Counted from the stretch's first letter, positions 1 through 7,937 are shown. The stretch is DNA of 16,413 nt from Methanobacteriaceae archaeon (GCA_900769095.1 CAAGFH010000095.1:1-16413); one strand, 5' to 3'. The notes: generated from the sequence alone by a model not told the origin. Translations and numbers: made by a program.

Positions 1-18
1 ACGACGCTCTTCCGATCT
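1..18 (+). other. Illumina adapter remnant at the contig edge
   Basis: The first 18 bases, ACGACGCTCTTCCGATCT, are identical to the 3' end of the standard Illumina TruSeq read-1 adapter. From base 19 the sequence reads as normal glycosyltransferase coding sequence in the frame of the downstream gene. The 18 bases are therefore almost certainly untrimmed library sequence and not part of the genome. The final T could be shared by adapter and insert. Confidence 0.96.
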
Positions 19-824
19 TCCCAGCAGGTGAAGCTGCAGTTGAAGTTGGAAAAAAACATGGAATTGAAACATATGTTACTGCACATGGTTCTGACATGTT
101 TGAATTATATAAAAAACAGCCAGTTATGAGATCACCAGTTAAAAAGGTATTAAATGATGCTGATGGTGTTTTTGTTGTTAGTAATGCACTAAAACATGAA
201 ATCATTGCAACTGGAGTTAAAGGAATTTCAGATAAAACCAAACTCTCCTGGAATTCCGTTGATGTTAATAAATTTTCATCTAAAACAAATTCAACCTTTA
301 AAAAGGACAATAATCTTGAAGACAAACCAATTGTTCTTTTTGTAGGTAATTTAATCAAAAGGAAAAATGTAGATTCTCTTTTGGAAGCTAAAAAAGTATC
401 CAAAAGCGACTATTATTTGGTAGTTGTTGGAGATGGACCACTATTCAAGAAATTAAAAAAGAAAGTTGAAGATGAAAATATTCATGATGTAATATTTACA
501 GGTTCTAGAAATGATGTTGCAGATATTATTCCAAGCTGTGATGTTTTGATTTTACCATCATTTTCAGAAAGTTTCGGTTTGGTTTTAATTGAAGCATTAG
601 CATGTGGAAAACCAGTTATTGGAAGTAATGTAGGTGGAATTACTGAAATTATCAACGAAAATGTTGGTTTACTTGTAGATCCAAATAAAGTGGCTTCAAT
701 AGCTAAAGCAATTGATACTGTTATTGATGATGAGGAGTTAAGATCTTCATTGGCACTTAATGCACGTGCTAGAGCAATGGACTTTTCTGAAGTGGAAATT
801 CCATATGATGAGGTTAAAAAATGA
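19..824 (+). CDS. GT4-family glycosyltransferase, 5'-truncated
   Basis: The product is a retaining glycosyltransferase of the GT4/GT-B type, which transfers sugar from a nucleotide-sugar donor to an unidentified acceptor, probably at the cytoplasmic face during glycan or glycolipid synthesis. The frame is open from the adapter junction, so the true start lies outside the window; the first in-frame ATG at 96 is internal. Before that ATG the frame encodes PAGEAA and then THGSD-type N-domain sequence (AHGSD), as in GT4 enzymes. The C-terminal Rossmann domain begins near PIVLFVGNLIKRKN and carries the GDGP motif. The donor-site EX7E motif is present as ESFGLVLIE, followed by GKPVIGSNVGG. The stop overlaps the shikimate kinase start by 4 nt (ATGA), which suggests translational coupling. 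The acceptor and donor sugars cannot be read from the sequence. Confidence 0.9.
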
Positions 825-1690
825 AACAAACAGTTAGATCACCTGGTTCTGCAACAATAATCAATGCTATTGCAACTGGTTTTGGTTCTGCATTCGGTAT
901 TGGTTTAGATATAAAATGCAGGGCAAAAACAACAAGTGAAGGTATTTCTTGCGCAAATGATGTTGGTGCTGATGTTGGACTAATGCAATTATGTGTTCAA
1001 AAGGTTTTCAATCACTATGATATTGGTAGTGTTGATTTTGGCGTTGATTTAAAAACAGAATCAAACTTACCAATGGCTTCAGGATTATCAAGCAGCAGTG
1101 CTTCATCCAATGCAATTGTTAAAGCAGTCTCATCAATTGTATCGGAGGAATTTGACTTAAAACCTCTTGATGATATGCAGATAATTAATATGGCGATTGA
1201 TGCCTCTCTGGAAGCCGGAGTTACAATTACAGGTTCATTTGATGATGCAACAGCTTCATACTTTGGAGGTGTTGTTGTAACAGACAATAAAAACAGAGAG
1301 TTTATTATTAAAGAAAAAATGGATGATTATCCTGTATTGGTATATATGCCTAATTTCTATTCAAAATCTGGTGATTCAAATCCTGATAGAATGAAATTAC
1401 TTGCACCATTGGTTGAAACTGCTTTTGATTTTGCTAAAAACAAGGATTATTTCAAAGCATTGAATTTAAATGGATTAATTTACTCTGCAACTTTAGGATT
1501 TAACTCATCAATAGCTATTGATGCTCTTGAAGCAGGAGCTATTGCTTCAGGGTTATCTGGAACAGGTTCTTCTTTTGTTGCTGTTGCCAGTGATGATTCA
1601 ATTGATGATATTAAATCTGCATGGGATAAATACGAAGGTAGAGTAATTGAAACCAAAGTTGATAATGTGGGCTGTAATATATTAAAATAA
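821..1690 (+). CDS. aroK: Archaeal shikimate kinase (GHMP type)
   Basis: It phosphorylates shikimate to shikimate 3-phosphate with ATP, the fifth step of the pathway to chorismate. Archaea use a GHMP-superfamily kinase here, unrelated to the bacterial P-loop AroK. The 289-residue length suits that family. The N-terminus has the archaeal shikimate-kinase signature GSATIINAIATGFGSAFGIG. The GHMP phosphate-binding loop is LPMASGLSSSSASSNA (residues about 83-98). The C-terminal glycine-rich motif is SGLSGTGSSFVAV. The start ATG at 821 overlaps the glycosyltransferase stop by 4 nt, so translation is probably coupled to that gene. The next gene downstream is chorismate mutase, in the same pathway but with its own promoter signal. 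Confidence 0.95.
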   Translation: MKQTVRSPGSATIINAIATGFGSAFGIGLDIKCRAKTTSEGISCANDVGADVGLMQLCVQKVFNHYDIGSVDFGVDLKTESNLPMASGLSSSSASSNAIVKAVSSIVSEEFDLKPLDDMQIINMAIDASLEAGVTITGSFDDATASYFGGVVVTDNKNREFIIKEKMDDYPVLVYMPNFYSKSGDSNPDRMKLLAPLVETAFDFAKNKDYFKALNLNGLIYSATLGFNSSIAIDALEAGAIASGLSGTGSSFVAVASDDSIDDIKSAWDKYEGRVIETKVDNVGCNILK

Positions 1691-1728
1691 TATTTATAGA
1701 TGACTATTTTCATGGTTTAATCATATAG

Positions 1729-1736
1729 TTTATATA
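1729..1736 (+). promoter_or_regulatory. TATA box for the chorismate mutase-S17e unit
   Basis: TTTATATA matches the archaeal TATA consensus and lies in the 99-nt gap after aroK. Transcription would start about 25 nt downstream, near 1758. That is after the ATG at 1739 and before the TTG at 1790, which supports the TTG as the real start. Confidence 0.6.
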
Positions 1737-1789
1737 CTATGATAATAATAAATTATATTATTATCATTATTATCAATTTGGTGATTTTT

Positions 1790-2131
1790 TTGAATGGGAG
1801 TTATGAAATTAAATCTTTTAATGATAAGAAAGAAGCCGAAGAACTTCTAACTAAGTCAAGGAAATCTATTGATGAAATCGATAATCAAATATTTGATTTA
1901 ATCTCTCAGAGAACCGCTTTTGCTAGGGACATAGCTAGTTGCAAAGAATATTTGGAAATGCCAATCTTTGATGAATCTAGAGAAAAGGTTGTCCATACAA
2001 AAGTTAGAGGTTTGGCTGAAGAAAAAGGTCTTGATGTTGATATTATTAATCAAATAGTAGATATGTTGACTATTTTAAATAAAAATGCGCAAAATGAAAT
2101 TATAAGGAGGAATGTTGATGGGAAATATTAG
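1790..2131 (+). CDS. Chorismate mutase, AroQ type, monofunctional
   Basis: It converts chorismate to prephenate, the branch step to phenylalanine and tyrosine. With this start the protein has 113 residues, the size of a single all-helical AroQ domain. Recognisable AroQ positions are the first-helix Arg in [13 protein letters not shown], the Arg and Lys of [13 protein letters not shown], and the D-x-x-R-E cluster in [11 protein letters not shown] chose TTG at 1790 because GGTGA (1780-1784) precedes it by 5 nt, the spacing used across this window. The longer frame from ATG 1739 would add a low-complexity poly-isoleucine stretch and begins before the expected transcript start. The 3' end overlaps the S17e gene by 14 nt, so the two are co-transcribed. 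GTG at 1781 is a less likely alternative start. Confidence 0.88.
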   Translation: MNGSYEIKSFNDKKEAEELLTKSRKSIDEIDNQIFDLISQRTAFARDIASCKEYLEMPIFDESREKVVHTKVRGLAEEKGLDVDIINQIVDMLTILNKNAQNEIIRRNVDGKY

Positions 2132-2315
2132 AACTTCATTTGTTAAACGTTTAGCAAAAGAACTTATTGAAACTCACAAAGGTGTTTTTACTACTGATTT
2201 TGAACAAAACAAAAAATTAGTACAAGAATACTCTACAGTAAGTACTAAACATTTAAGAAATAAAATTGCAGGATATGTAACTAGGCTTGTAAGGTTAGAA
2301 CAAACCAGAGAATAA
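2118..2315 (+). CDS. rps17e: Small-subunit ribosomal protein S17e
   Basis: S17e is an archaeal/eukaryotic protein of the small ribosomal subunit with no bacterial counterpart. The 65-residue product starts [18 protein letters not shown] and contains the family-typical segments [11 protein letters not shown] and [15 protein letters not shown]. Start choice: AAGGAGG at 2104-2110 is 7 nt before ATG 2118 but only 1 nt before the in-frame ATG at 2112, so 2118 is preferred. The reading frame begins inside the end of chorismate mutase (14-nt overlap), so the ribosomal protein is tied to an amino-acid biosynthesis gene. A T-rich terminator region follows. Confidence 0.95.
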   Translation: MGNIRTSFVKRLAKELIETHKGVFTTDFEQNKKLVQEYSTVSTKHLRNKIAGYVTRLVRLEQTRE

Positions 2316-2348
2316 GCTTTTTTTCATATTTTCTATTACTCTTTTTTT
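2307..2348 (+). terminator. Probable terminator after S17e
   Basis: AGAGAATA (2307-2314) can pair with TATTACTCT (2334-2342) with one bulged base. It overlaps the last codons and the stop, and leads into a T run at 2342-2348. More T tracts follow to about 2380. The stem is weak because its loop is 19 nt, but the T-rich sequence alone is typical of archaeal termination. Confidence 0.45.
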
Positions 2349-2420
2349 ATTTAATTATTTTTAATTTTAAACTTTTTTTAGTATATTGATATTTAACTTT
2401 TAAAGTCTTATTTGACGGTT

Positions 2421-2459
2421 TTTATAAAGTTTATTAATATGGTCAGATAAAAATATATA
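2421..2459 (+). promoter_or_regulatory. Candidate TATA boxes for the lysC-dapA-dapB-asd operon
   Basis: Two TATA-like elements lie upstream of lysC: TTTATAAA at 2421-2428 and AAATATATA at 2451-2459. They predict leaders of roughly 70 and 40 nt. The sequence does not decide between them. The rest of the 206-nt gap is AT-rich and shows no recognisable riboswitch. Confidence 0.45.
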
Positions 2460-2521
2460 TGAATATTTTGTTTAATTGACTAACAAGATTTCAATGAATT
2501 TTTAAGAAATAGGTGAACTTA

Positions 2522-3742
2522 ATGGATTTAATGGTAGTAAAATTTGGAGGAACATCGGTTGGAGATGGTTCTAGAATTAAAAAAGCGGCGCAGTCCGTTG
2601 TAAATGAGTATATGAAAGGCAGTCAGGTAGTAGTTGTAGTTTCTGCTGTTAACAAGACTACTGATGAGCTCATTGGATTATCTAATGATGCTATTGGTTC
2701 TAGTTTAACTAACAAGCAAAAGGCAGAAATCATGGCTATGGGCGAATTAACTAGTGCTAGATTATTCTCAGCAACTATTGAATCTTTAGGTGTGAAGTCT
2801 GAATTCATTGATCCATATAATGAATTATGGCCAATTATAACTGATTCTAACTCTTTAGAAGCTAAAATAGATTTAAATGCAACTAATAAAAATGCTGAAG
2901 GTATTAAAGAACTTGTAAATCAGGGTGTTATTCCAGTTATTTGTGGATTTTTAGGAAAAGGACCTGCTGGTGAAATCACCACCTTAGGAAGAGGTGGAAG
3001 TGATGTTACAGCATTTTTAATGGGACACTGCTTAGATGCAAATGAAGTTATAATTGTTACTGATGTTGATGGTGTAATGTCAACTGACCCTAACAAAATA
3101 GAAGGTGCTGAACTTTTAGATGCAATTTCTGTTGAGGAATTAAGAGATTTAGCTACTCATGGAGCACAGGTCTTACATCCTCATGCATTAAAATATAAAG
3201 ACCCATTAATCAGCGCTAAAATTATCAATTTCGCTAATGGGGACTTAACTTCAAAGGGTACTTCAATTTTAGGACCTTTTGAAGGAGAAATGCTAAAATG
3301 TGTCACCCTTTATAAAGATCCTATTTCACTTATCGCTATTGTTGGAGAAGCCATGCTTAAAAAAGTAGGTTTAATGGCTAAATTAACCACAGCTCTTGCT
3401 AATGATGGTATTAACATTTTAGGTATGTCTGCTGGTCAAAATTCAATTACAGTATTTGTAAACAAAGCTGACTCCAATAAAGCATATCTTTTATTACATC
3501 AATTAGTTATTGAAACTGACGTCTTAAGTTCTTTATCTCTTGGAAGAGATACTGCAATGATAACTTTTGTCAGTCCAGATATTATTGAAACTCCAGGTAT
3601 TATATCTGATATTACAGAACCACTCAGGAAAAATAATATTAATATTCTAGAAATCACTTCCTCACAAACTGCTGTTGTATTGTTTGTTGACTGGGAAGAT
3701 GGTGAAAAAGCACATAAATTAATTACAGAGGTTTTAGAATGA
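2522..3742 (+). CDS. lysC: Aspartate kinase
   Basis: It phosphorylates aspartate to 4-phospho-aspartate, the entry step to lysine/diaminopimelate, threonine and methionine. The 406-residue protein opens with the kinase signature [12 protein letters not shown] (Lys7 binds phosphate). Further kinase-domain motifs are [12 protein letters not shown] and the [12 protein letters not shown] loop. Two C-terminal ACT domains are visible, one from about residue 265 ([15 protein letters not shown]) and one near [14 protein letters not shown], so feedback control by an end-product amino acid is likely; which one cannot be told. ATG 2522 is preferred because GGTGA (2512-2516) lies 5 nt upstream; the in-frame GTG at 2513 falls inside that ribosome site. 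The stop overlaps dapA by 4 nt (ATGA). First gene of a four-gene cluster. Confidence 0.95.
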   Translation: MDLMVVKFGGTSVGDGSRIKKAAQSVVNEYMKGSQVVVVVSAVNKTTDELIGLSNDAIGSSLTNKQKAEIMAMGELTSARLFSATIESLGVKSEFIDPYNELWPIITDSNSLEAKIDLNATNKNAEGIKELVNQGVIPVICGFLGKGPAGEITTLGRGGSDVTAFLMGHCLDANEVIIVTDVDGVMSTDPNKIEGAELLDAISVEELRDLATHGAQVLHPHALKYKDPLISAKIINFANGDLTSKGTSILGPFEGEMLKCVTLYKDPISLIAIVGEAMLKKVGLMAKLTTALANDGINILGMSAGQNSITVFVNKADSNKAYLLLHQLVIETDVLSSLSLGRDTAMITFVSPDIIETPGIISDITEPLRKNNINILEITSSQTAVVLFVDWEDGEKAHKLITEVLE

Positions 3743-4632
3743 ATTTTGAAGGAACATATGTTGCTATGGTCACTCCATTTACAAAAGAAGGGACTTTTGA
3801 TGAAGAAGGTTTCAGATCCAATATTAATTATTTGATTGATCAAGGTGTAAATGGTTTAGTTGGTGCAGGAACTACTGGTGAATCCGCTACAATGGATCAT
3901 GAAGAACATCACAAGGTTATTGATGTTTTAGTAGATGAAGTTGATGGTAGAGTTGAAACCATTGCTGGAACTGGAAGTAACTCAACATCAGAAGCATTAT
4001 CTCTTACCAAATTTGCTTATGATGCTGGTGCTGATGCAGCTTTATTAATTACTCCATACTACAATAAACCACAACAACATGCTTTAGTAAAGCATTATGG
4101 TTCTATTGCAGAAGCTTGCGATCTTCCAATCATTGCTTATAATGTTCCGTCACGTACTGGATGCGATATTAGCGTAGAAACTGCTGTCGAATTAGCTAAA
4201 ATCGATGGTATTGATGCTATTAAAGAAGCAAGTGGTAGTGTAGATAAAATATCTGATATTTACAAAGCACTTTCCCGCGAAGGCTTAGAAGATGACTTCA
4301 ATATTCTCTCCGGTGAAGATTCATTGACATTACCTATTATGGCTGTTGGAGGAACCGGTGTAATCAGTGCATCTGCAAATATTGATGCAAAAAGAATGGT
4401 TTTAATGGTTGACAGCATATTAAATGATGATTATACAAGAGCATTGGAACTTCACTATGAAATGTTAGACTTAATAAGAGCACTTTTCGTAGAAACTAAT
4501 CCTGTGCCTGTAAAAACCGCAATGAACTTAATGGGCCTTCCTTCCGGACCTTTAAGAGAACCATTATGTGATATGAATGATGATACTTTAGAAATTCTTA
4601 AAAAAGCATTAAAAGATTCTAATTTAATTTAA
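3739..4632 (+). CDS. dapA: 4-hydroxy-tetrahydrodipicolinate synthase
   Basis: It condenses pyruvate with aspartate semialdehyde, the first committed step to diaminopimelate and lysine. The 297-residue TIM-barrel protein has all expected active-site parts: the GTTGE phosphate-type loop with Thr45-Thr46, Tyr134 and Arg139 in YNVPSRTG, and the Schiff-base Lys162 in AIKEASG. The length equals that of the bacterial enzyme. The start ATG overlaps the aspartate kinase stop (ATGA) and dapB follows after 12 nt, so the genes form one transcript. Its substrate is made by Asd, encoded at the end of the same cluster. Confidence 0.96.
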   Translation: MNFEGTYVAMVTPFTKEGTFDEEGFRSNINYLIDQGVNGLVGAGTTGESATMDHEEHHKVIDVLVDEVDGRVETIAGTGSNSTSEALSLTKFAYDAGADAALLITPYYNKPQQHALVKHYGSIAEACDLPIIAYNVPSRTGCDISVETAVELAKIDGIDAIKEASGSVDKISDIYKALSREGLEDDFNILSGEDSLTLPIMAVGGTGVISASANIDAKRMVLMVDSILNDDYTRALELHYEMLDLIRALFVETNPVPVKTAMNLMGLPSGPLREPLCDMNDDTLEILKKALKDSNLI

Positions 4633-4644
4633 GTTGGTAATATT

Positions 4645-5466
4645 ATGATTAAAGTAGCAGTAACTGGAGCTGCTGGAAGAATGGGCTCCGGTATTATTAA
4701 AAAAATAACAGAACAAGAAGACATGGAAGTAGTAGCAGCTATTGAGATACCTAATACTCCTCTTGCAGGTAATGATGCTGGTATTCAAGCAGGTATTGGA
4801 GAACTTGGTGTTAAAATCGTTGGATCAGAAAAATTAGAAGAAACCTTAAAAGAATCTGGTGCAGATGTATTAGTTGACTTCACTATCGCTCATGCAGCTG
4901 TAGAAACAATTAAAACAGCTACTGCATGTGGAGTAAACGTTGTTGTTGGTACCACTGGTTTTACTGATGAACAAATGGCTTCAAACATTAAAAACGTAGA
5001 AGAAAACAAAGTTGGAGCAGTTATTTCATCTAACATGTCCATTGGAGTAAATGTATTTTTCAACACATTAAAAAAATTAGCTCCTTTATTATATGATTTT
5101 GATATTGAAATTATTGAAGCACACCACAACCAGAAAAAAGACTCTCCTTCCGGAACTGCTATGACTGCACTTGAAGTAATTGCAGATGCACTCGAAAGAG
5201 ATCCTGAAGAAGTTGGGGTATTTGGAAGAAAAGGAATGGTTGGTAAAAGAACTCCTGAAGAAATAGGTGTTCACGCTGTTCGTGGTGGAGATATTGTTGG
5301 AGACCACACTGTAATGTTTGTCGGTGATGGTGAAAGAATTGAAGTAAAACACCAAGCTCATACTAGAGAAGTATTTATTGCAGGTGTAATCAGAGCTATT
5401 AGATACGTTCCTGATGCACAAAAAGGTGTAGTAAGTAGTATGAACGATGTTTTAGGTTTAGAATAG
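4645..5466 (+). CDS. dapB: 4-hydroxy-tetrahydrodipicolinate reductase
   Basis: It reduces the DapA product with NAD(P)H to tetrahydrodipicolinate. The 273-residue protein begins with the dinucleotide-binding motif VAVTGAAGRMGSG. It has the GTTGFT loop and the DapB signature EAHHNQKKDSPSGTA at residues 158-172, with the proton-donor His160 and Lys164. It lies 12 nt after dapA, and its stop is 9 nt before the asd ATG, with the asd ribosome site overlapping the stop codon. In methanogens of this group the next step is normally the DapL transaminase, which is not in the window. Confidence 0.96.
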   Translation: MIKVAVTGAAGRMGSGIIKKITEQEDMEVVAAIEIPNTPLAGNDAGIQAGIGELGVKIVGSEKLEETLKESGADVLVDFTIAHAAVETIKTATACGVNVVVGTTGFTDEQMASNIKNVEENKVGAVISSNMSIGVNVFFNTLKKLAPLLYDFDIEIIEAHHNQKKDSPSGTAMTALEVIADALERDPEEVGVFGRKGMVGKRTPEEIGVHAVRGGDIVGDHTVMFVGDGERIEVKHQAHTREVFIAGVIRAIRYVPDAQKGVVSSMNDVLGLE

Positions 5467-5475
5467 GTGAATTTT

Positions 5476-6525
5476 ATGGTAAACGTAGGTGTACTCGGTG
5501 CAACTGGGATGGTAGGTCAAAGGTTCATTCAACTTTTGGAAAATCACCCTGACTTTGAAATTACTGCATTGGCAGCTTCTTCCCGTTCTGCTGGAAAAAG
5601 ATACGAAGATGCTACCACTTGGTATTTAGACAGTGAAATGCCTGAATCTGTAAAAGACATTGTAGTTTGTGAAACTAATCCTGAAGCTATGGATAATGAT
5701 GTAGATATTGTATTTTCATCTCTTCCAACCGAATTTGCAGCAAAAGTTGAAAAAGACTTTGCTAAAGATTATGTTGTTGCAAGTAATGCTAGTGCACACA
5801 GGATGAAGAAAAACATTCCATTGGTAATTCCTGAAGTCAATCCTGAATACTTAGATATGATTGATGCTCAACAAAAAGAAAATGACTGGGACGGATTTAT
5901 TGTAACCAATCCAAACTGTTCCACTATTGCATTAACTTTAACATTAAAACCTATTGTTGATAACTTCAATGTAAAATCAATCAGAGTATCAACTATGCAG
6001 GCAATATCTGGTGCAGGATACAATGGTGTTCCATCTATGGCTATTGTCGACAACCTTGTTCCTTACATTGGAAACGAAGAAGAAAAGATGGAAAGCGAAA
6101 CCCTTCATTTGTTAGGTTCATATGATGGTAATACTGTATCCAATGCTGATTTCAAATTAAGCGCATCATGTCACAGAGTACCTGTTATTGATGGTCATAC
6201 AGAAGCAGTTTTCGTAGAGTTGGATGATGACTTTGACATTGCTGATGTTAAAGACAAAATGGCAAACTTCGAAGCATTGCCTCAAAAATTAAATTTATTC
6301 TCTGCTCCTGAAAACCCAGTAATTGTCAAAGAAGAAGACAACAGACCACAACCTCGTATGGATAGAAATGCAGGTAATGGTATGGCTGTTACTGTTGGTA
6401 GATTAAGAAAAGACCAAGCATTTGATAACAGTTTCAAATATGTTCTTGTTGGACATAATACCATCCGTGGTGCTGCTGGAGCATCCATATTGAATGCAGA
6501 ATTAATTAATGATAAAATACTTTAA
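5476..6525 (+). CDS. asd: Aspartate-semialdehyde dehydrogenase
   Basis: It reduces 4-phospho-aspartate to aspartate semialdehyde with NADPH, acting between aspartate kinase and DapA and at the threonine/methionine branch. The 349-residue protein has the GATGMVGQRF cofactor motif at its N-terminus, the catalytic Cys148 in NPNCSTIA, and the catalytic His241 in the RVPVIDGHTE block. The arrangement fits the archaeal/fungal subclass of Asd. ATG 5476 is chosen because AGGTGA (5465-5470) lies 5 nt upstream; the in-frame GTG at 5467 overlaps that site. It is the last gene of the cluster, and a hairpin with a T tract overlaps its stop. Confidence 0.95.
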   Translation: MVNVGVLGATGMVGQRFIQLLENHPDFEITALAASSRSAGKRYEDATTWYLDSEMPESVKDIVVCETNPEAMDNDVDIVFSSLPTEFAAKVEKDFAKDYVVASNASAHRMKKNIPLVIPEVNPEYLDMIDAQQKENDWDGFIVTNPNCSTIALTLTLKPIVDNFNVKSIRVSTMQAISGAGYNGVPSMAIVDNLVPYIGNEEEKMESETLHLLGSYDGNTVSNADFKLSASCHRVPVIDGHTEAVFVELDDDFDIADVKDKMANFEALPQKLNLFSAPENPVIVKEEDNRPQPRMDRNAGNGMAVTVGRLRKDQAFDNSFKYVLVGHNTIRGAAGASILNAELINDKIL

Positions 6526-6542
6526 TTTTATCACTTTTTTTT
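6510..6542 (+). terminator. Hairpin terminator of the lysC-asd operon
   Basis: TGATAAAAT (6510-6518) and ATTTTATCA (6525-6533) form a perfect 9-bp stem with the 6-nt loop ACTTTA, followed at once by eight T residues (6535-6542). The asd stop codon (6523-6525) lies in the loop and the first base of the right arm. Confidence 0.65.
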
Positions 6543-6628
6543 ATTTATTTTTTTTTAAATTTTCTATTTTCCCTTTTAATTTTCCCATAGGTTTTATTTT
6601 GATTTTTAAGTTAATTTAAGGGTTTAAT

Positions 6629-6651
6629 TTAAATAGTATAAAATTTATAAT
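6629..6651 (+). promoter_or_regulatory. Candidate TATA boxes for the coiled-coil gene
   Basis: TTTAAATA at 6629-6636 and TTTATAAT at 6644-6651 both fit archaeal TATA boxes. Either would place the transcript start near 6657-6674. That gives a leader of about 80-100 nt holding the hairpin at 6679-6727. A third A/T element, ACTATATAT near 6674, could instead start transcription inside the hairpin. Confidence 0.45.
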
Positions 6652-6678
6652 TTATGTTAGGGAATTATATTGTACTAT

Positions 6679-6727
6679 ATATCGGAATTCTCAAATTAGT
6701 AAAGGGTTAATGATTTGAAGCCGATAT
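6679..6727 (+). promoter_or_regulatory. Structured leader hairpin before the coiled-coil gene
   Basis: The outer arms ATATCGG (6679-6685) and CCGATAT (6721-6727) pair perfectly. Inside them, CAAATTAGTAA (6692-6702) pairs with TTAATGATTTG (6707-6717) with one mismatch and one G-U pair, closing on the 4-nt loop AGGG. The two stems are separated by a small asymmetric internal loop (6 and 3 nt). The structure ends 28 nt before the start codon. It could be an RNA control element or a DNA operator. Confidence 0.5.
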
Positions 6728-6755
6728 TAGGATAAAGTTTAAACTAAGGGATAAA

Positions 6756-7913
6756 ATGGAATTAGGAATGGATGTAGAAAAAAGTACTTTACAATCTTTA
6801 ATTCGTTCTTGTCTATTAGAAATCAATCAGTTAAAATATGATATAACTGAGTTTGAAGTGGAAAGGGCAAAGGATAACACTCCACACAGAATTAAAGAAT
6901 TGGAAAAAGACATTATTGATAAGGAAAAAGAAGTATCTGTTATTAAATTCAAAGCAGAAGACGAAATCAATCTTTTGAAAAAACAAATTGAAGAAAAAGA
7001 TATTCTTATTAAAAACCAGGAAGACAGAATCTATGAGTTAGATTACGTCAACAATTCTCTTGAAGAAATTAAAGAATATTTTGCAGAACAGTTAATGGAC
7101 TACAAGAAAAAAGAATTAGCTGAAGTAAATGAAAGATTGACTGATTCTTTCAAAAGCATTGCTGAGAAAGATGCTACTATTAACTCTCTATCAAGAACTA
7201 TTGATGAATATAAAATTAAAGTCATTAAACTTGAAAATAATGTTGAATCTCAAACCCAAATTATGGAGCTTGAAAAACAGTTAGAGCTCAAAGACAAAGA
7301 GATTCTCATAAAAGATGACGAAATCAACAGAAAAATAGAAGAGTTAAATGATTTAAAACAACAGTATATTCCTAAAGACGAATATGTTTCCCTTCAATCC
7401 AAATTCGAATCCGAAATTAGTGCAATGGATAGTGAAATAACTAACTTGAAAAAAGAATCTATTCCTAAAAAAGTTTATGATGAGCTTCAATCCAAATTCA
7501 GCGTTGAGATTAAAAGCTTAGATAATCAAATTAACAATTTAAAAGAAAACACTGTTCCTAAAGATGAATATGTTGCAATTCAAACAAGATTTGAAAATGA
7601 GCTTTCTGCTCGTAACAGTGAATTGGAATACTTAAGAGAAAGATCAATTCCTAAAGAAGATTACTTGAATCTTAAAAACCAATTACAAAGTGAAATCACA
7701 TCCAGGGATAGTGAGCTTAAATACCTTAAAGAACAGATGGTTCCTCGTGAAGATTACATGAGACTTCAAAATGAATTGTCTAAAAAAGAAGGTAAAATCA
7801 AAAGATTAGAGGAAATCAATGCTTTCTTCAATGAGCTTCAAGAAGAACAAGAAGCTTATGAAACTCAAGAAACTACTCCTCCATTCAGATTTGAGAAAAA
7901 ACAAAGTAGATAA
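6756..7913 (+). CDS. Long coiled-coil protein with 31-residue repeats, unknown function
   Basis: I do not recognise the family. The 385-residue product is highly charged (many Glu, Lys, Asp), with no signal peptide or membrane segment. From about residue 15 to 200 it reads as nearly continuous coiled coil with hydrophobic residues in heptad-like spacing. Residues 205-328 are four exact 31-residue repeats, each opening with (I/V)PK followed by a conserved Tyr, and a fifth partial copy starts at residue 329 (VPREDY). The C-terminus is a short tail, TTPPFRFEKKQSR, that does not look helical. The ATG at 6756 follows a weak AAGGGA site; ATG 6768 is possible. Automatic annotation might call it SMC-like, but no ATPase heads are present. 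A cytoplasmic scaffold or filament is a guess. It is transcribed alone, between hairpin terminators. Confidence 0.8.
   Translation: MELGMDVEKSTLQSLIRSCLLEINQLKYDITEFEVERAKDNTPHRIKELEKDIIDKEKEVSVIKFKAEDEINLLKKQIEEKDILIKNQEDRIYELDYVNNSLEEIKEYFAEQLMDYKKKELAEVNERLTDSFKSIAEKDATINSLSRTIDEYKIKVIKLENNVESQTQIMELEKQLELKDKEILIKDDEINRKIEELNDLKQQYIPKDEYVSLQSKFESEISAMDSEITNLKKESIPKKVYDELQSKFSVEIKSLDNQINNLKENTVPKDEYVAIQTRFENELSARNSELEYLRERSIPKEDYLNLKNQLQSEITSRDSELKYLKEQMVPREDYMRLQNELSKKEGKIKRLEEINAFFNELQEEQEAYETQETTPPFRFEKKQSR
7368..7739 (+). repeat. Four tandem 93-bp coding repeats
   Basis: Units at 7368-7460, 7461-7553, 7554-7646 and 7647-7739 each encode 31 residues with no insertion or deletion; a partial fifth begins at 7740. 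The conserved pattern is (I/V)PK at positions 1-3, Tyr at 6, a hydrophobic residue at 9, Glu near 16, and a hydrophobic residue then Leu at about 24 and 27. The DNA of the copies has diverged, so the duplication is old and kept at protein level. Confidence 0.9.
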
Positions 7914-7937
7914 TTCTACTTTTTCATACTTTTTTTA
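7903..7937 (+). terminator. Hairpin terminator after the coiled-coil gene
   Basis: AAAGTAGA (7903-7910) and TCTACTTT (7915-7922) form a perfect 8-bp stem around the loop TAAT, with T runs at 7920-7924 and 7931-7937. The stop codon TAA (7911-7913) sits in the loop. Confidence 0.65.

Noticed and set aside
1739..1789. ATG at 1739 as the chorismate mutase start with an isoleucine-rich leader resembling a membrane segment
   Set aside because: It lies a few bases after a TATA box, before the likely transcript start, has no ribosome site, and no chorismate mutase of this type is expected to have such a leader.
2405..2428. TTGACG and TATAAA resembling a bacterial sigma-70 promoter upstream of lysC
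   Set aside because: The spacing between the two elements is far too short for sigma-70 and the genome is archaeal; only the TATA part is likely to matter.
2316..2521. Possible lysine riboswitch before the aspartate kinase operon
   Set aside because: The segment is almost pure A/T with no conserved core or multi-helix junction, and only short scattered pairs such as TGAC/GTCA can form.
2513..2521. GTG codons at 2513, 5467 and 12642 as starts of lysC, asd and the PRC-barrel gene
   Set aside because: In each case the GTG is part of the GGTG ribosome site, and an in-frame ATG follows at standard distance.
6756..7913. Coiled-coil protein as an SMC or Rad50 chromosome protein
   Set aside because: No Walker A, Walker B or signature motifs and no head domains exist; similarity would be only coiled-coil composition.
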